From assembly GCA_037783545.1 (NCBI GenBank), contig JBBELK010000492.1, positions 1 through 64,000 on the forward strand: a stretch of 64,000 nt of DNA, in the 5' to 3' direction. The notes beneath the pieces are model-generated. The model saw nothing but the letters and a program-made list of their open reading frames with translations, was not told the origin of the DNA and searched no databases. Made by a program: the position numbers and the translations under genes. This DNA is from Henricia sp. BOLD:AAB3569. Its lineage: Eukaryota > Echinodermata > Asteroidea > Spinulosida > Echinasteridae. This document shows, piece by piece, positions 23,245 through 37,500 of this stretch; positions within the stretch are counted from its first letter, which is position 1, and every line of letters begins with the position of its first letter.

Positions 23245-26200
23245 AAATAGCGGGTTCCCTGTACTTTTCCAGACTAGAAAGAAACGTTTCATAGAAATGG
23301 CCGTCTTTTGGTTGAGCGTCACCTTCTTTTCGGCACCCTCTGCGCGGAATTATCCGAATTAGCCGAACATTTAGTCCGCACTTTCGAACAGCACCGGTGG
23401 TTCAGTGGTAGAATTCTCGCCTGCCACGCGGGAGGCCCGGGTTCGATTCCCGGCCGGTGCAGATTGTTATAGATTCATTGTTTGACAGTTTTCTTGCAGG
23501 AGTAGTTTTACTTCAAGTGGGAATATGCCCGCAACCAAAATCTCACTTCCAGCTTTTCTCGGGTGCATTGGTGGTTCAGTGGTAGAATTCTCGCCTCCCA
23601 CGCGGGAGACCCGGGTTCAATTCCCGGCCAATGCAAACTGACTGGTTTCCGTACTTTGCTGGACTCCAAAATACGTTTTATAGAAATGGCTGTCTTTTGG
23701 TTGAGCGTCACCTTCAATGTTTCCATTCACCTGCAACCCAAAATTCCCTCCGCTATTTCTCCAGTTGCATTGGTGGTTCAGTGGTAGAATTCTCGCCTTC
23801 CAAGCGGGAGACCCGGGTTCAATTCCCGGCTAATGCAAAATAGCGGGTTCCCTGTACTTTTCCAGACTAGAAAGAAACGTTTCATAGAAATGGCCGTCTT
23901 TTGGTTGAGCGTCACCTTCTTTTCGGCACCCTCTGCGCGGAATTATCCGAATTAGCCGAACATTTAGTCCGCACTTTCGAACAGCACCGGTGGTTCAGTG
24001 GTAGAATTCTCGCCTGCCACGCGGGAGGCCCGGGTTCGATTCCCGGCCGGTGCAGATTGTTATAGATTCATTGTTTGACAGTTTTCTTGCAGGAGTAGTT
24101 TTACTTCAAGTGGGAATATGCCCGCAACCAAAATCTCACTTCCAGCTTTTCTCGGGTGCATTGGTGGTTCAGTGGTAGAATTCTCGCCTCCCACGCGGGA
24201 GACCCGGGTTCAATTCCCGGCCAATGCAAACTGACTGGTTTCCGTACTTTGCTGGACTCCAAAATACGTTTTATAGAAATGGCTGTCTTTTGGTTGAGCG
24301 TCACCTTCAATGTTTCCATTCACCTGCAACCCAAAATTCCCTCCGCTATTTCTCCAGTTGCATTGGTGGTTCAGTGGTAGAATTCTCGCCTTCCAAGCGG
24401 GAGACCCGGGTTCAATTCCCGGCTAATGCAAAATAGCGGGTTCCCTGTACTTTTCCAGACTAGAAAGAAACGTTTCATAGAAATGGCCGTCTTTTGGTTG
24501 AGCGTCACCTTCTTTTCGGCACCCTCTGCGCGGAATTATCCGAATTAGCCGAACATTTAGTCCGCACTTTCGAACAGCACCGGTGGTTCAGTGGTAGAAT
24601 TCTCGCCTGCCACGCGGGAGGCCCGGGTTCGATTCCCGGCCGGTGCAGATTGTTATAGATTCATTGTTTGACAGTTTTCTTGCAGGAGTAGTTTTACTTC
24701 AAGTGGGAATATGCCCGCAACCAAAATCTCACTTCCAGCTTTTCTCGGGTGCATTGGTGGTTCAGTGGTAGAATTCTCGCCTCCCACGCGGGAGACCCGG
24801 GTTCAATTCCCGGCCAATGCAAACTGACTGGTTTCCGTACTTTGCTGGACTCCAAAATACGTTTTATAGAAATGGCTGTCTTTTGGTTGAGCGTCACCTT
24901 CAATGTTTCCATTCACCTGCAACCCAAAATTCCCTCCGCTATTTCTCCAGTTGCATTGGTGGTTCAGTGGTAGAATTCTCGCCTTCCAAGCGGGAGACCC
25001 GGGTTCAATTCCCGGCTAATGCAAAATAGCGGGTTCCCTGTACTTTTCCAGACTAGAAAGAAACGTTTCATAGAAATGGCCGTCTTTTGGTTGAGCGTCA
25101 CCTTCTTTTCGGCACCCTCTGCGCGGAATTATCCGAATTAGCCGAACATTTAGTCCGCACTTTCGAACAGCACCGGTGGTTCAGTGGTAGAATTCTCGCC
25201 TGCCACGCGGGAGGCCCGGGTTCGATTCCCGGCCGGTGCAGATTGTTATAGATTCATTGTTTGACAGTTTTCTTGCAGGAGTAGTTTTACTTCAAGTGGG
25301 AATATGCCCGCAACCAAAATCTCACTTCCAGCTTTTCTCGGGTGCATTGGTGGTTCAGTGGTAGAATTCTCGCCTCCCACGCGGGAGACCCGGGTTCAAT
25401 TCCCGGCCAATGCAAACTGACTGGTTTCCGTACTTTGCTGGACTCCAAAATACGTTTTATAGAAATGGCTGTCTTTTGGTTGAGCGTCACCTTCAATGTT
25501 TCCATTCACCTGCAACCCAAAATTCCCTCCGCTATTTCTCCAGTTGCATTGGTGGTTCAGTGGTAGAATTCTCGCCTTCCAAGCGGGAGACCCGGGTTCA
25601 ATTCCCGGCTAATGCAAAATAGCGGGTTCCCTGTACTTTTCCAGACTAGAAAGAAACGTTTCATAGAAATGGCCGTCTTTTGGTTGAGCGTCACCTTCTT
25701 TTCGGCACCCTCTGCGCGGAATTATCCGAATTAGCCGAACATTTAGTCCGCACTTTCGAACAGCACCGGTGGTTCAGTGGTAGAATTCTCGCCTGCCACG
25801 CGGGAGGCCCGGGTTCGATTCCCGGCCGGTGCAGATTGTTATAGATTCATTGTTTGACAGTTTTCTTGCAGGAGTAGTTTTACTTCAAGTGGGAATATGC
25901 CCGCAACCAAAATCTCACTTCCAGCTTTTCTCGGGTGCATTGGTGGTTCAGTGGTAGAATTCTCGCCTCCCACGCGGGAGACCCGGGTTCAATTCCCGGC
26001 CAATGCAAACTGACTGGTTTCCGTACTTTGCTGGACTCCAAAATACGTTTTATAGAAATGGCTGTCTTTTGGTTGAGCGTCACCTTCAATGTTTCCATTC
26101 ACCTGCAACCCAAAATTCCCTCCGCTATTTCTCCAGTTGCATTGGTGGTTCAGTGGTAGAATTCTCGCCTTCCAAGCGGGAGACCCGGGTTCAATTCCCG

Positions 26201-28303
26201 GCTAATGCAAAATAGCGGGTTCCCTGTACTTTTCCAGACTAGAAAGAAACGTTTCATAGAAATGGCCGTCTTTTGGTTGAGCGTCACCTTCTTTTCGGCA
26301 CCCTCTGCGCGGAATTATCCGAATTAGCCGAACATTTAGTCCGCACTTTCGAACAGCACCGGTGGTTCAGTGGTAGAATTCTCGCCTGCCACGCGGGAGG
26401 CCCGGGTTCGATTCCCGGCCGGTGCAGATTGTTATAGATTCATTGTTTGACAGTTTTCTTGCAGGAGTAGTTTTACTTCAAGTGGGAATATGCCCGCAAC
26501 CAAAATCTCATTTCCAGCTTTTCTCGGGTGCATTGGTGGTTCAGTGGTAGAATTCTCGCCTCCCACGCGGGAGACCCGGGTTCAATTCCCGGCCAATGCA
26601 AACTGACTGGTTTCCGTACTTTGCTGGACTCCAAAATACGTTTTATAGAAATGGCTGTCTTTTGGTTGAGCGTCACCTTCAATGTTTCCATTCACCTGCA
26701 ACCCAAAATTCCCTCCGCTATTTCTCCAGTTGCATTGGTGGTTCAGTGGTAGAATTCTCGCCTTCCAAGCGGGAGACCCGGGTTCAATTCCCGGCTAATG
26801 CAAAATAGCGGGTTCCCTGTACTTTTCCAGACTAGAAAGAAACGTTTCATAGAAATGGCCGTCTTTTGGTTGAGCGTCACCTTCTTTTCGGCACCCTCTG
26901 CGCGGAATTATCCGAATTAGCCGAACATTTAGTCCGCACTTTCGAACAGCACCGGTGGTTCAGTGGTAGAATTCTCGCCTGCCACGCGGGAGGCCCGGGT
27001 TCGATTCCCGGCCGGTGCAGATTGTTATAGATTCATTGTTTGACAGTTTTCTTGCAGGAGTAGTTTTACTTCAAGTGGGAATATGCCCGCAACCAAAATC
27101 TCACTTCCAGCTTTTCTCGGGTGCATTGGTGGTTCAGTGGTAGAATTCTCGCCTCCCACGCGGGAGACCCGGGTTCAATTCCCGGCCAATGCAAACTGAC
27201 TGGTTTCCGTACTTTGCTGGACTCCAAAATACGTTTTATAGAAATGGCTGTCTTTTGGTTGAGCGTCACCTTCAATGTTTCCATTCACCTGCAACCCAAA
27301 ATTCCCTCCGCTATTTCTCCAGTTGCATTGGTGGTTCAGTGGTAGAATTCTCGCCTTCCAAGCGGGAGACCCGGGTTCAATTCCCGGCTAATGCAAAATA
27401 GCGGGTTCCCTGTACTTTTCCAGACTAGAAAGAAACGTTTCATAGAAATGGCCGTCTTTTGGTTGAGCGTCACCTTCTTTTCGGCACCCTCTGCGCGGAA
27501 TTATCCGAATTAGCCGAACATTTAGTCCGCACTTTCGAACAGCACCGGTGGTTCAGTGGTAGAATTCTCGCCTGCCACGCGGGAGGCCCGGGTTCGATTC
27601 CCGGCCGGTGCAGATTGTTATAGATTCATTGTTTGACAGTTTTCTTGCAGGAGTAGTTTTACTTCAAGTGGGAATATGCCCGCAACCAAAATCTCACTTC
27701 CAGCTTTTCTCGGGTGCATTGGTGGTTCAGTGGTAGAATTCTCGCCTCCCACGCGGGAGACCCGGGTTCAATTCCCGGCCAATGCAAACTGACTGGTTTC
27801 CGTACTTTGCTGGACTCCAAAATACGTTTTATAGAAATGGCTGTCTTTTGGTTGAGCGTCACCTTCAATGTTTCCATTCACCTGCAACCCAAAATTCCCT
27901 CCGCTATTTCTCCAGTTGCATTGGTGGTTCAGTGGTAGAATTCTCGCCTTCCAAGCGGGAGACCCGGGTTCAATTCCCGGCTAATGCAAAATAGCGGGTT
28001 CCCTGTACTTTTCCAGACTAGAAAGAAACGTTTCATAGAAATGGCCGTCTTTTGGTTGAGCGTCACCTTCTTTTCGGCACCCTCTGCGCGGAATTATCCG
28101 AATTAGCCGAACATTTAGTCCGCACTTTCGAACAGCACCGGTGGTTCAGTGGTAGAATTCTCGCCTGCCACGCGGGAGGCCCGGGTTCGATTCCCGGCCG
28201 GTGCAGATTGTTATAGATTCATTGTTTGACAGTTTTCTTGCAGGAGTAGTTTTACTTCAAGTGGGAATATGCCCGCAACCAAAATCTCACTTCCAGCTTT
28301 TCT

Positions 28304-31300
28304 AGGGTGCATTGGTGGTTCAGTGGTAGAATTCTCGCCTCCCACGCGGGAGACCCGGGTTCAATTCCCGGCCAATGCAAACTGACTGGTTTCCGTACTT
28401 TGCTGGACTCCAAAATACGTTTTATAGAAATGGCTGTCTTTTGGTTGAGCGTCACCTTCAATGTTTCCATTCACCTGCAACCCAAAATTCCCTCCGCTAT
28501 TTCTCCAGTTGCATTGGTGGTTCAGTGGTAGAATTCTCGCCTTCCAAGCGGGAGACCCGGGTTCAATTCCCGGCTAATGCAAAATAGCGGGTTCCCTGTA
28601 CTTTTCCAGACTAGAAAGAAACGTTTCATAGAAATGGCCGTCTTTTGGTTGAGCGTCACCTTCTTTTCGGCACCCTCTGCGCGGAATTATCCGAATTAGC
28701 CGAACATTTAGTCCGCACTTTCGAACAGCACCGGTGGTTCAGTGGTAGAATTCTCGCCTGCCACGCGGGAGGCCCGGGTTCGATTCCCGGCCGGTGCAGA
28801 TTGTTATAGATTCATTGTTTGACAGTTTTCTTGCAGGAGTAGTTTTACTTCAAGTGGGAATATGCCCGCAACCAAAATCTCACTTCCAGCTTTTCTCGGG
28901 TGCATTGGTGGTTCAGTGGTAGAATTCTCGCCTCCCACGCGGGAGACCCGGGTTCAATTCCCGGCCAATGCAAACTGACTGGTTTCCGTACTTTGCTGGA
29001 CTCCAAAATACGTTTTATAGAAATGGCTGTCTTTTGGTTGAGCGTCACCTTCAATGTTTCCATTCACCTGCAACCCAAAATTCCCTCCGCTATTTCTCCA
29101 GTTGCATTGGTGGTTCAGTGGTAGAATTCTCGCCTTCCAAGCGGGAGACCCGGGTTCAATTCCCGGCTAATGCAAAATAGCGGGTTCCCTGTACTTTTCC
29201 AGACTAGAAAGAAACGTTTCATAGAAATGGCCGTCTTTTGGTTGAGCGTCACCTTCTTTTCAGCACCCTCTGCGCGGAATTATCCGAATTAGCCGAACAT
29301 TTAGTCCGCACTTTCGAACAGCACCGGTGGTTCAGTGGTAGAATTCTCGCCTGCCACGCGGGAGGCCCGGGTTCGATTCCCGGCCGGTGCAGATTGTTAT
29401 AGATTCATTGTTTGACAGTTTTCTTGCAGGAGTAGTTTTACTTCAAGTGGGAATATGCCCGCAACCAAAATCTCACTTCCAGCTTTTCTCGGGTGCATTG
29501 GTGGTTCAGTGGTAGAATTCTCGCCTCCCACGCGGGAGACCCGGGTTCAATTCCCGGCCAATGCAAACTGACTGGTTTCCGTACTTTGCTGGACTCCAAA
29601 ATACGTTTTATAGAAATGGCTGTCTTTTGGTTGAGCGTCACCTTCAATGTTTCCATTCACCTGCAACCCAAAATTCCCTCCGCTATTTCTCCAGTTGCAT
29701 TGGTGGTTCAGTGGTAGAATTCTCGCCTTCCAAGCGGGAGACCCGGGTTCAATTCCCGGCTAATGCAAAATAGCGGGTTCCCTGTACTTTTCCAGACTAG
29801 AAAGAAACGTTTCATAGAAATGGCCGTCTTTTGGTTGAGCGTCACCTTCTTTTCGGCACCCTCTGCGCGGAATTATCCGAATTAGCCGAACATTTAGTCC
29901 GCACTTTCGAACAGCACCGGTGGTTCAGTGGTAGAATTCTCGCCTGCCACGCGGGAGGCCCGGGTTCGATTCCCGGCCGGTGCAGATTGTTATAGATTCA
30001 TTGTTTGACAGTTTTCTTGCAGGAGTAGTTTTACTTCAAGTGGGAATATGCCCGCAACCAAAATCTCACTTCCAGCTTTTCTCGGGTGCATTGGTGGTTC
30101 AGTGGTAGAATTCTCGCCTCCCACGCGGGAGACCCGGGTTCAATTCCCGGCCAATGCAAACTGACTGGTTTCCGTACTTTGCTGGACTCCAAAATACGTT
30201 TTATAGAAATGGCTGTCTTTTGGTTGAGCGTCACCTTCAATGTTTCCATTCACCTGCAACCCAAAATTCCCTCCGCTATTTCTCCAGTTGCATTGGTGGT
30301 TCAGTGGTAGAATTCTCGCCTTCCAAGCGGGAGACCCGGGTTCAATTCCCGGCTAATGCAAAATAGCGGGTTCCCTGTACTTTTCCAGACTAGAAAGAAA
30401 CGTTTCATAGAAATGGCCGTCTTTTGGTTGAGCGTCACCTTCTTTTCGGCACCCTCTGCGCGGAATTATCCGAATTAGCCGAACATTTAGTCCGCACTTT
30501 CGAACAGCACCGGTGGTTCAGTGGTAGAATTCTCGCCTGCCACGCGGGAGGCCCGGGTTCGATTCCCGGCCGGTGCAGATTGTTATAGATTCATTGTTTG
30601 ACAGTTTTCTTGCAGGAGTAGTTTTACTTCAAGTGGGAATATGCCCGCAACCAAAATCTCACTTCCAGCTTTTCTAGGGTGCATTGGTGGTTCAGTGGTA
30701 GAATTCTCGCCTCCCACGCGGGAGACCCGGGTTCAATTCCCGGCCAATGCAAACTGACTGGTTTCCGTACTTTGCTGGACTCCAAAATACGTTTTATAGA
30801 AATGGCTGTCTTTTGGTTGAGCGTCACCTTCAATGTTTCCATTCACCTGCAACCCAAAATTCCCTCCGCTATTTCTCCAGTTGCATTGGTGGTTCAGTGG
30901 TAGAATTCTCGCCTTCCAAGCGGGAGACCCGGGTTCAATTCCCGGCTAATGCAAAATAGCGGGTTCCCTGTACTTTTCCAGACTAGAAAGAAACGTTTCA
31001 TAGAAATGGCCGTCTTTTGGTTGAGCGTCACCTTCTTTTCGGCACCCTCTGCGCGGAATTATCCGAATTAGCCGAACATTTAGTCCGCACTTTCGAACAG
31101 CACCGGTGGTTCAGTGGTAGAATTCTCGCCTGCCACGCGGGAGGCCCGGGTTCGATTCCCGGCCGGTGCAGATTGTTATAGATTCATTGTTTGACAGTTT
31201 TCTTGCAGGAGTAGTTTTACTTCAAGTGGGAATATGCCCGCAACCAAAATCTCACTTCCAGCTTTTCTCGGGTGCATTGGTGGTTCAGTGGTAGAATTCT

Positions 31301-34300
31301 CGCCTCCCACGCGGGAGACCCGGGTTCAATTCCCGGCCAATGCAAACTGACTGGTTTCCGTACTTTGCTGGACTCCAAAATACGTTTTATAGAAATGGCT
31401 GTCTTTTGGTTGAGCGTCACCTTCAATGTTTCCATTCACCTGCAACCCAAAATTCCCTCCGCTATTTCTCCAGTTGCATTGGTGGTTCAGTGGTAGAATT
31501 CTCGCCTTCCAAGCGGGAGACCCGGGTTCAATTCCCGGCTAATGCAAAATAGCGGGTTCCCTGTACTTTTCCAGACTAGAAAGAAACGTTTCATAGAAAT
31601 GGCCGTCTTTTGGTTGAGCGTCACCTTCTTTTCGGCACCCTCTGCGCGGAATTATCCGAATTAGCCGAACATTTAGTCCGCACCTTCGAACAGCACCGGT
31701 GGTTCAGTGGTAGAATTCTCGCCTGCCACGCGGGAGGCCCGGGTTCGATTCCCGGCCGGTGCAGATTGTTATAGATTCATTGTTTGACAGTTTTCTTGCA
31801 GGAGTAGTTTTACTTCAAGTGGGAATATGCCCGCAACCAAAATCTCACTTCCAGCTTTTCTCGGGTGCATTGGTGGTTCAGTGGTAGAATTCTCGCCTCC
31901 CACGCGGGAGACCCGGGTTCAATTCCCGGCCAATGCAAACTGACTGGTTTCCGTACTTTGCTGGACTCCAAAATACGTTTTATAGAAATGGCTGTCTTTT
32001 GGTTGAGCGTCACCTTCAATGTTTCCATTCACCTGCAACCCAAAATTCCCTCCGCTATTTCTCCAGTTGCATTGGTGGTTCAGTGGTAGAATTCTCGCCT
32101 TCCAAGCGGGAGACCCGGGTTCAATTCCCGGCTAATGCAAAATAGCGGGTTCCCTGTACTTTTCCAGACTAGAAAGAAACGTTTCATAGAAATGGCCGTC
32201 TTTTGGTTGAGCGTCACCTTCTTTTCAGCACCCTCTGCGCGGAATTATCCGAATTAGCCGAACATTTAGTCCGCACTTTCGAACAGCACCGGTGGTTCAG
32301 TGGTAGAATTCTCGCCTGCCACGCGGGAGGCCCGGGTTCGATTCCCGGCCGGTGCAGATTGTTATAGATTCATTGTTTGACAGTTTTCTTGCAGGAGTAG
32401 TTTTACTTCAAGTGGGAATATGCCCGCAACCAAAATCTTTTCTCGGGTGCATTGGTGGTTCAGTGGTAGAATTCTCGCCTCCCACGCGGGAGACCCGGGT
32501 TCAATTCCCGGCCAATGCAAACTGACTGGTTTCCGTACTTTGCTGGACTCCAAAATACGTTTTATAGAAATGGCTGTCTTTTGGTTGAGCGTCACCTTCA
32601 ATGTTTCCATTCACCTGCAACCCAAAATTCCCTCCGCTATTTCTCCAGTTGCATTGGTGGTTCAGTGGTAGAATTCTCGCCTTCCAAGCGGGAGACCCGG
32701 GTTCAATTCCCGGCTAATGCAAAATAGCGGGTTCCCTGTACTTTTCCAGACTAGAAAGAAACGTTTCATAGAAATGGCCGTCTTTTGGTTGAGCGTCACC
32801 TTCTTTTCAGCACCCTCTGCGCGGAATTATCCGAATTAGCCGAACATTTAGTCCGCACTTTCGAACAGCACCGGTGGTTCAGTGGTAGAATTCTCGCCTG
32901 CCACGCGGGAGGCCCGGGTTCGATTCCCGGCCGGTGCAGATTGTTATAGATTCATTGTTTGACAGTTTTCTTGCAGGAGTAGTTTTACTTCAAGTGGGAA
33001 TATGCCCGCAACCAAAATCTCACTTCCAGCTTTTCTCGGGTGCATTGGTGGTTCAGTGGTAGAATTCTCGCCTCCCACGCGGGAGACCCGGGTTCAATTC
33101 CCGGCCAATGCAAACTGACTGGTTTCCGTACTTTGCTGGACTCCAAAATACGTTTTATAGAAATGGCTGTCTTTTGGTTGAGCGTCACCTTCAATGTTTC
33201 CATTCACCTGCAACCCAAAATTCCCTCCGCTATTTCTCCAGTTGCATTGGTGGTTCAGTGGTAGAATTCTCGCCTTCCAAGCGGGAGACCCGGGTTCAAT
33301 TCCCGGCTAATGCAAAATAGCGGGTTCCCTGTACTTTTCCAGACTAGAAAGAAACGTTTCATAGAAATGGCCGTCTTTTGGTTGAGCGTCACCTTCTTTT
33401 CGGCACCCTCTGCGCGGAATTATCCGAATTAGCCGAACATTTAGTCCGCACTTTCGAACAGCACCGGTGGTTCAGTGGTAGAATTCTCGCCTGCCACGCG
33501 GGAGGCCCGGGTTCGATTCCCGGCCGGTGCAGATTGTTATAGATTCATTGTTTGACAGTTTTCTTGCAGGAGTAGTTTTACTTCAAGTGGGAATATGCCC
33601 GCAACCAAAATCTCACTTCCAGCTTTTCTCGGGTGCATTGGTGGTTCAGTGGTAGAATTCTCGCCTCCCACGCGGGAGACCCGGGTTCAATTCCCGGCCA
33701 ATGCAAACTGACTGGTTTCCGTACTTTGCTGGACTCCAAAATACGTTTTATAGAAATGGCTGTCTTTTGGTTGAGCGTCACCTTCAATGTTTCCATTCAC
33801 CTGCAACCCAAAATTCCCTCCGCTATTTCTCCAGTTGCATTGGTGGTTCAGTGGTAGAATTCTCGCCTTCCAAGCGGGAGACCCGGGTTCAATTCCCGGC
33901 TAATGCAAAATAGCGGGTTCCCTGTACTTTTCCAGACTAGAAAGAAACGTTTCATAGAAATGGCCGTCTTTTGGTTGAGCGTCACCTTCTTTTCGGCACC
34001 CTCTGCGCGGAATTATCCGAATTAGCCGAACATTTAGTCCGCACTTTCGAACAGCACCGGTGGTTCAGTGGTAGAATTCTCGCCTGCCACGCGGGAGGCC
34101 CGGGTTCGATTCCCGGCCGGTGCAGATTGTTATAGATTCATTGTTTGACAGTTTTCTTGCAGGAGTAGTTTTACTTCAAGTGGGAATATGCCCGCAACCA
34201 AAATCTCACTTCCAGCTTTTCTCGGGTGCATTGGTGGTTCAGTGGTAGAATTCTCGCCTCCCACGCGGGAGACCCGGGTTCAATTCCCGGCCAATGCAAA

Positions 34301-34555
34301 CTGACTGGTTTCCGTACTTTGCTGGACTCCAAAATACGTTTTATAGAAATGGCTGTCTTTTGGTTGAGCGTCACCTTCAATGTTTCCATTCACCTGCAAC
34401 CCAAAATTCCCTCCGCTATTTCTCCAGTTGCATTGGTGGTTCAGTGGTAGAATTCTCACCTTCCAAGCGGGAGACCCGGGTTCAATTCCCGGCTAATGCA
34501 AAATAGCGGGTTCCCTGTACTTTTCCAGACTAGAAAGAAACGTTTCATAGAAATT
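28304..34555 (+). repeat. Higher-order repeat, copy 1 (12-unit block)
   Basis: Diagnostic changes at 28,304, 29,262, 30,676, 31,684, 32,227, the 11-bp deletion near 32,438, 32,809, 34,458 and 34,555 all recur exactly 7,105 bp downstream. Coordinates are the outermost shared markers; the true block is 7,105 bp and starts between about 27.45 and 28.30 kb. Confidence 0.93.
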
Positions 34556-37500
34556 GCCGTCTTTTGGTTGAGCGTCACCTTCTTTTCGGCACCCTCTGCG
34601 CGGAATTATCCGAATTAGCCGAACATTTAGTCCGCACTTTCGAACAGCACCGGTGGTTCAGTGGTAGAATTCTCGCCTGCCACGCGGGAGGCCCGGGTTC
34701 GATTCCCGGCCGGTGCAGATTGTTATAGATTCATTGTTTGACAGTTTTCTTGCAGGAGTAGTTTTACTTCAAGTGGGAATATGCCCGCAACCAAAATCTC
34801 ACTTCCAGCTTTTCTCGGGTGCATTGGTGGTTCAGTGGTAGAATTCTCGCCTCCCACGCGGGAGACCCGGGTTCAATTCCCGGCCAATGCAAACTGACTG
34901 GTTTCCGTACTTTGCTGGACTCCAAAATACGTTTTATAGAAATGGCTGTCTTTTGGTTGAGCGTCACCTTCAATGTTTCCATTCACCTGCAACCCAAAAT
35001 TCCCTCCGCTATTTCTCCAGTTGCATTGGTGGTTCAGTGGTAGAATTCTCGCCTTCCAAGCGGGAGACCCGGGTTCAATTCCCGGCTAATGCAAAATAGC
35101 GGGTTCCCTGTACTTTTCCAGACTAGAAAGAAACGTTTCATAGAAATGGCCGTCTTTTGGTTGAGCGTCACCTTCTTTTCGGCACCCTCTGCGCGGAATT
35201 ATCCGAATTAGCCGAACATTTAGTCCGCACTTTCGAACAGCACCGGTGGTTCAGTGGTAGAATTCTCGCCTGCCACGCGGGAGGCCCGGGTTCGATTCCC
35301 GGCCGGTGCAGATTGTTATAGATTCATTGTTTGACAGTTTTCTTGCAGGAGTAGTTTTACTTCAAGTGGGAATATGCCCGCAACCAAAATCTCACTTCCA
35401 GCTTTTCTAGGGTGCATTGGTGGTTCAGTGGTAGAATTCTCGCCTCCCACGCGGGAGACCCGGGTTCAATTCCCGGCCAATGCAAACTGACTGGTTTCCG
35501 TACTTTGCTGGACTCCAAAATACGTTTTATAGAAATGGCTGTCTTTTGGTTGAGCGTCACCTTCAATGTTTCCATTCACCTGCAACCCAAAATTCCCTCC
35601 GCTATTTCTCCAGTTGCATTGGTGGTTCAGTGGTAGAATTCTCGCCTTCCAAGCGGGAGACCCGGGTTCAATTCCCGGCTAATGCAAAATAGCGGGTTCC
35701 CTGTACTTTTCCAGACTAGAAAGAAACGTTTCATAGAAATGGCCGTCTTTTGGTTGAGCGTCACCTTCTTTTCGGCACCCTCTGCGCGGAATTATCCGAA
35801 TTAGCCGAACATTTAGTCCGCACTTTCGAACAGCACCGGTGGTTCAGTGGTAGAATTCTCGCCTGCCACGCGGGAGGCCCGGGTTCGATTCCCGGCCGGT
35901 GCAGATTGTTATAGATTCATTGTTTGACAGTTTTCTTGCAGGAGTAGTTTTACTTCAAGTGGGAATATGCCCGCAACCAAAATCTCACTTCCAGCTTTTC
36001 TCGGGTGCATTGGTGGTTCAGTGGTAGAATTCTCGCCTCCCACGCGGGAGACCCGGGTTCAATTCCCGGCCAATGCAAACTGACTGGTTTCCGTACTTTG
36101 CTGGACTCCAAAATACGTTTTATAGAAATGGCTGTCTTTTGGTTGAGCGTCACCTTCAATGTTTCCATTCACCTGCAACCCAAAATTCCCTCCGCTATTT
36201 CTCCAGTTGCATTGGTGGTTCAGTGGTAGAATTCTCGCCTTCCAAGCGGGAGACCCGGGTTCAATTCCCGGCTAATGCAAAATAGCGGGTTCCCTGTACT
36301 TTTCCAGACTAGAAAGAAACGTTTCATAGAAATGGCCGTCTTTTGGTTGAGCGTCACCTTCTTTTCAGCACCCTCTGCGCGGAATTATCCGAATTAGCCG
36401 AACATTTAGTCCGCACTTTCGAACAGCACCGGTGGTTCAGTGGTAGAATTCTCGCCTGCCACGCGGGAGGCCCGGGTTCGATTCCCGGCCGGTGCAGATT
36501 GTTATAGATTCATTGTTTGACAGTTTTCTTGCAGGAGTAGTTTTACTTCAAGTGGGAATATGCCCGCAACCAAAATCTCACTTCCAGCTTTTCTCGGGTG
36601 CATTGGTGGTTCAGTGGTAGAATTCTCGCCTCCCACGCGGGAGACCCGGGTTCAATTCCCGGCCAATGCAAACTGACTGGTTTCCGTACTTTGCTGGACT
36701 CCAAAATACGTTTTATAGAAATGGCTGTCTTTTGGTTGAGCGTCACCTTCAATGTTTCCATTCACCTGCAACCCAAAATTCCCTCCGCTATTTCTCCAGT
36801 TGCATTGGTGGTTCAGTGGTAGAATTCTCGCCTTCCAAGCGGGAGACCCGGGTTCAATTCCCGGCTAATGCAAAATAGCGGGTTCCCTGTACTTTTCCAG
36901 ACTAGAAAGAAACGTTTCATAGAAATGGCCGTCTTTTGGTTGAGCGTCACCTTCTTTTCGGCACCCTCTGCGCGGAATTATCCGAATTAGCCGAACATTT
37001 AGTCCGCACTTTCGAACAGCACCGGTGGTTCAGTGGTAGAATTCTCGCCTGCCACGCGGGAGGCCCGGGTTCGATTCCCGGCCGGTGCAGATTGTTATAG
37101 ATTCATTGTTTGACAGTTTTCTTGCAGGAGTAGTTTTACTTCAAGTGGGAATATGCCCGCAACCAAAATCTCACTTCCAGCTTTTCTCGGGTGCATTGGT
37201 GGTTCAGTGGTAGAATTCTCGCCTCCCACGCGGGAGACCCGGGTTCAATTCCCGGCCAATGCAAACTGACTGGTTTCCGTACTTTGCTGGACTCCAAAAT
37301 ACGTTTTATAGAAATGGCTGTCTTTTGGTTGAGCGTCACCTTCAATGTTTCCATTCACCTGCAACCCAAAATTCCCTCCGCTATTTCTCCAGTTGCATTG
37401 GTGGTTCAGTGGTAGAATTCTCGCCTTCCAAGCGGGAGACCCGGGTTCAATTCCCGGCTAATGCAAAATAGCGGGTTCCCTGTACTTTTCCAGACTAGAA

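Larger units (their letters stand above)
2262..32437 (+). repeat. Array block B: about 51 units in constant register
   Basis: TCC genes start at 2419 + 593n (n = 0-50), GCC genes at 2636 + 593n (n = 0-50) and CCC genes at 2810 + 593n (n = 0-49). Each is 71 bp, + strand. Variant genes in this block are listed separately. Spacer changes noted by eye are at 2,911, 12,640, 14,059-14,062, 17,965, 26,511, 28,304, 29,262, 30,676, 31,684 and 32,227. Confidence 0.95.
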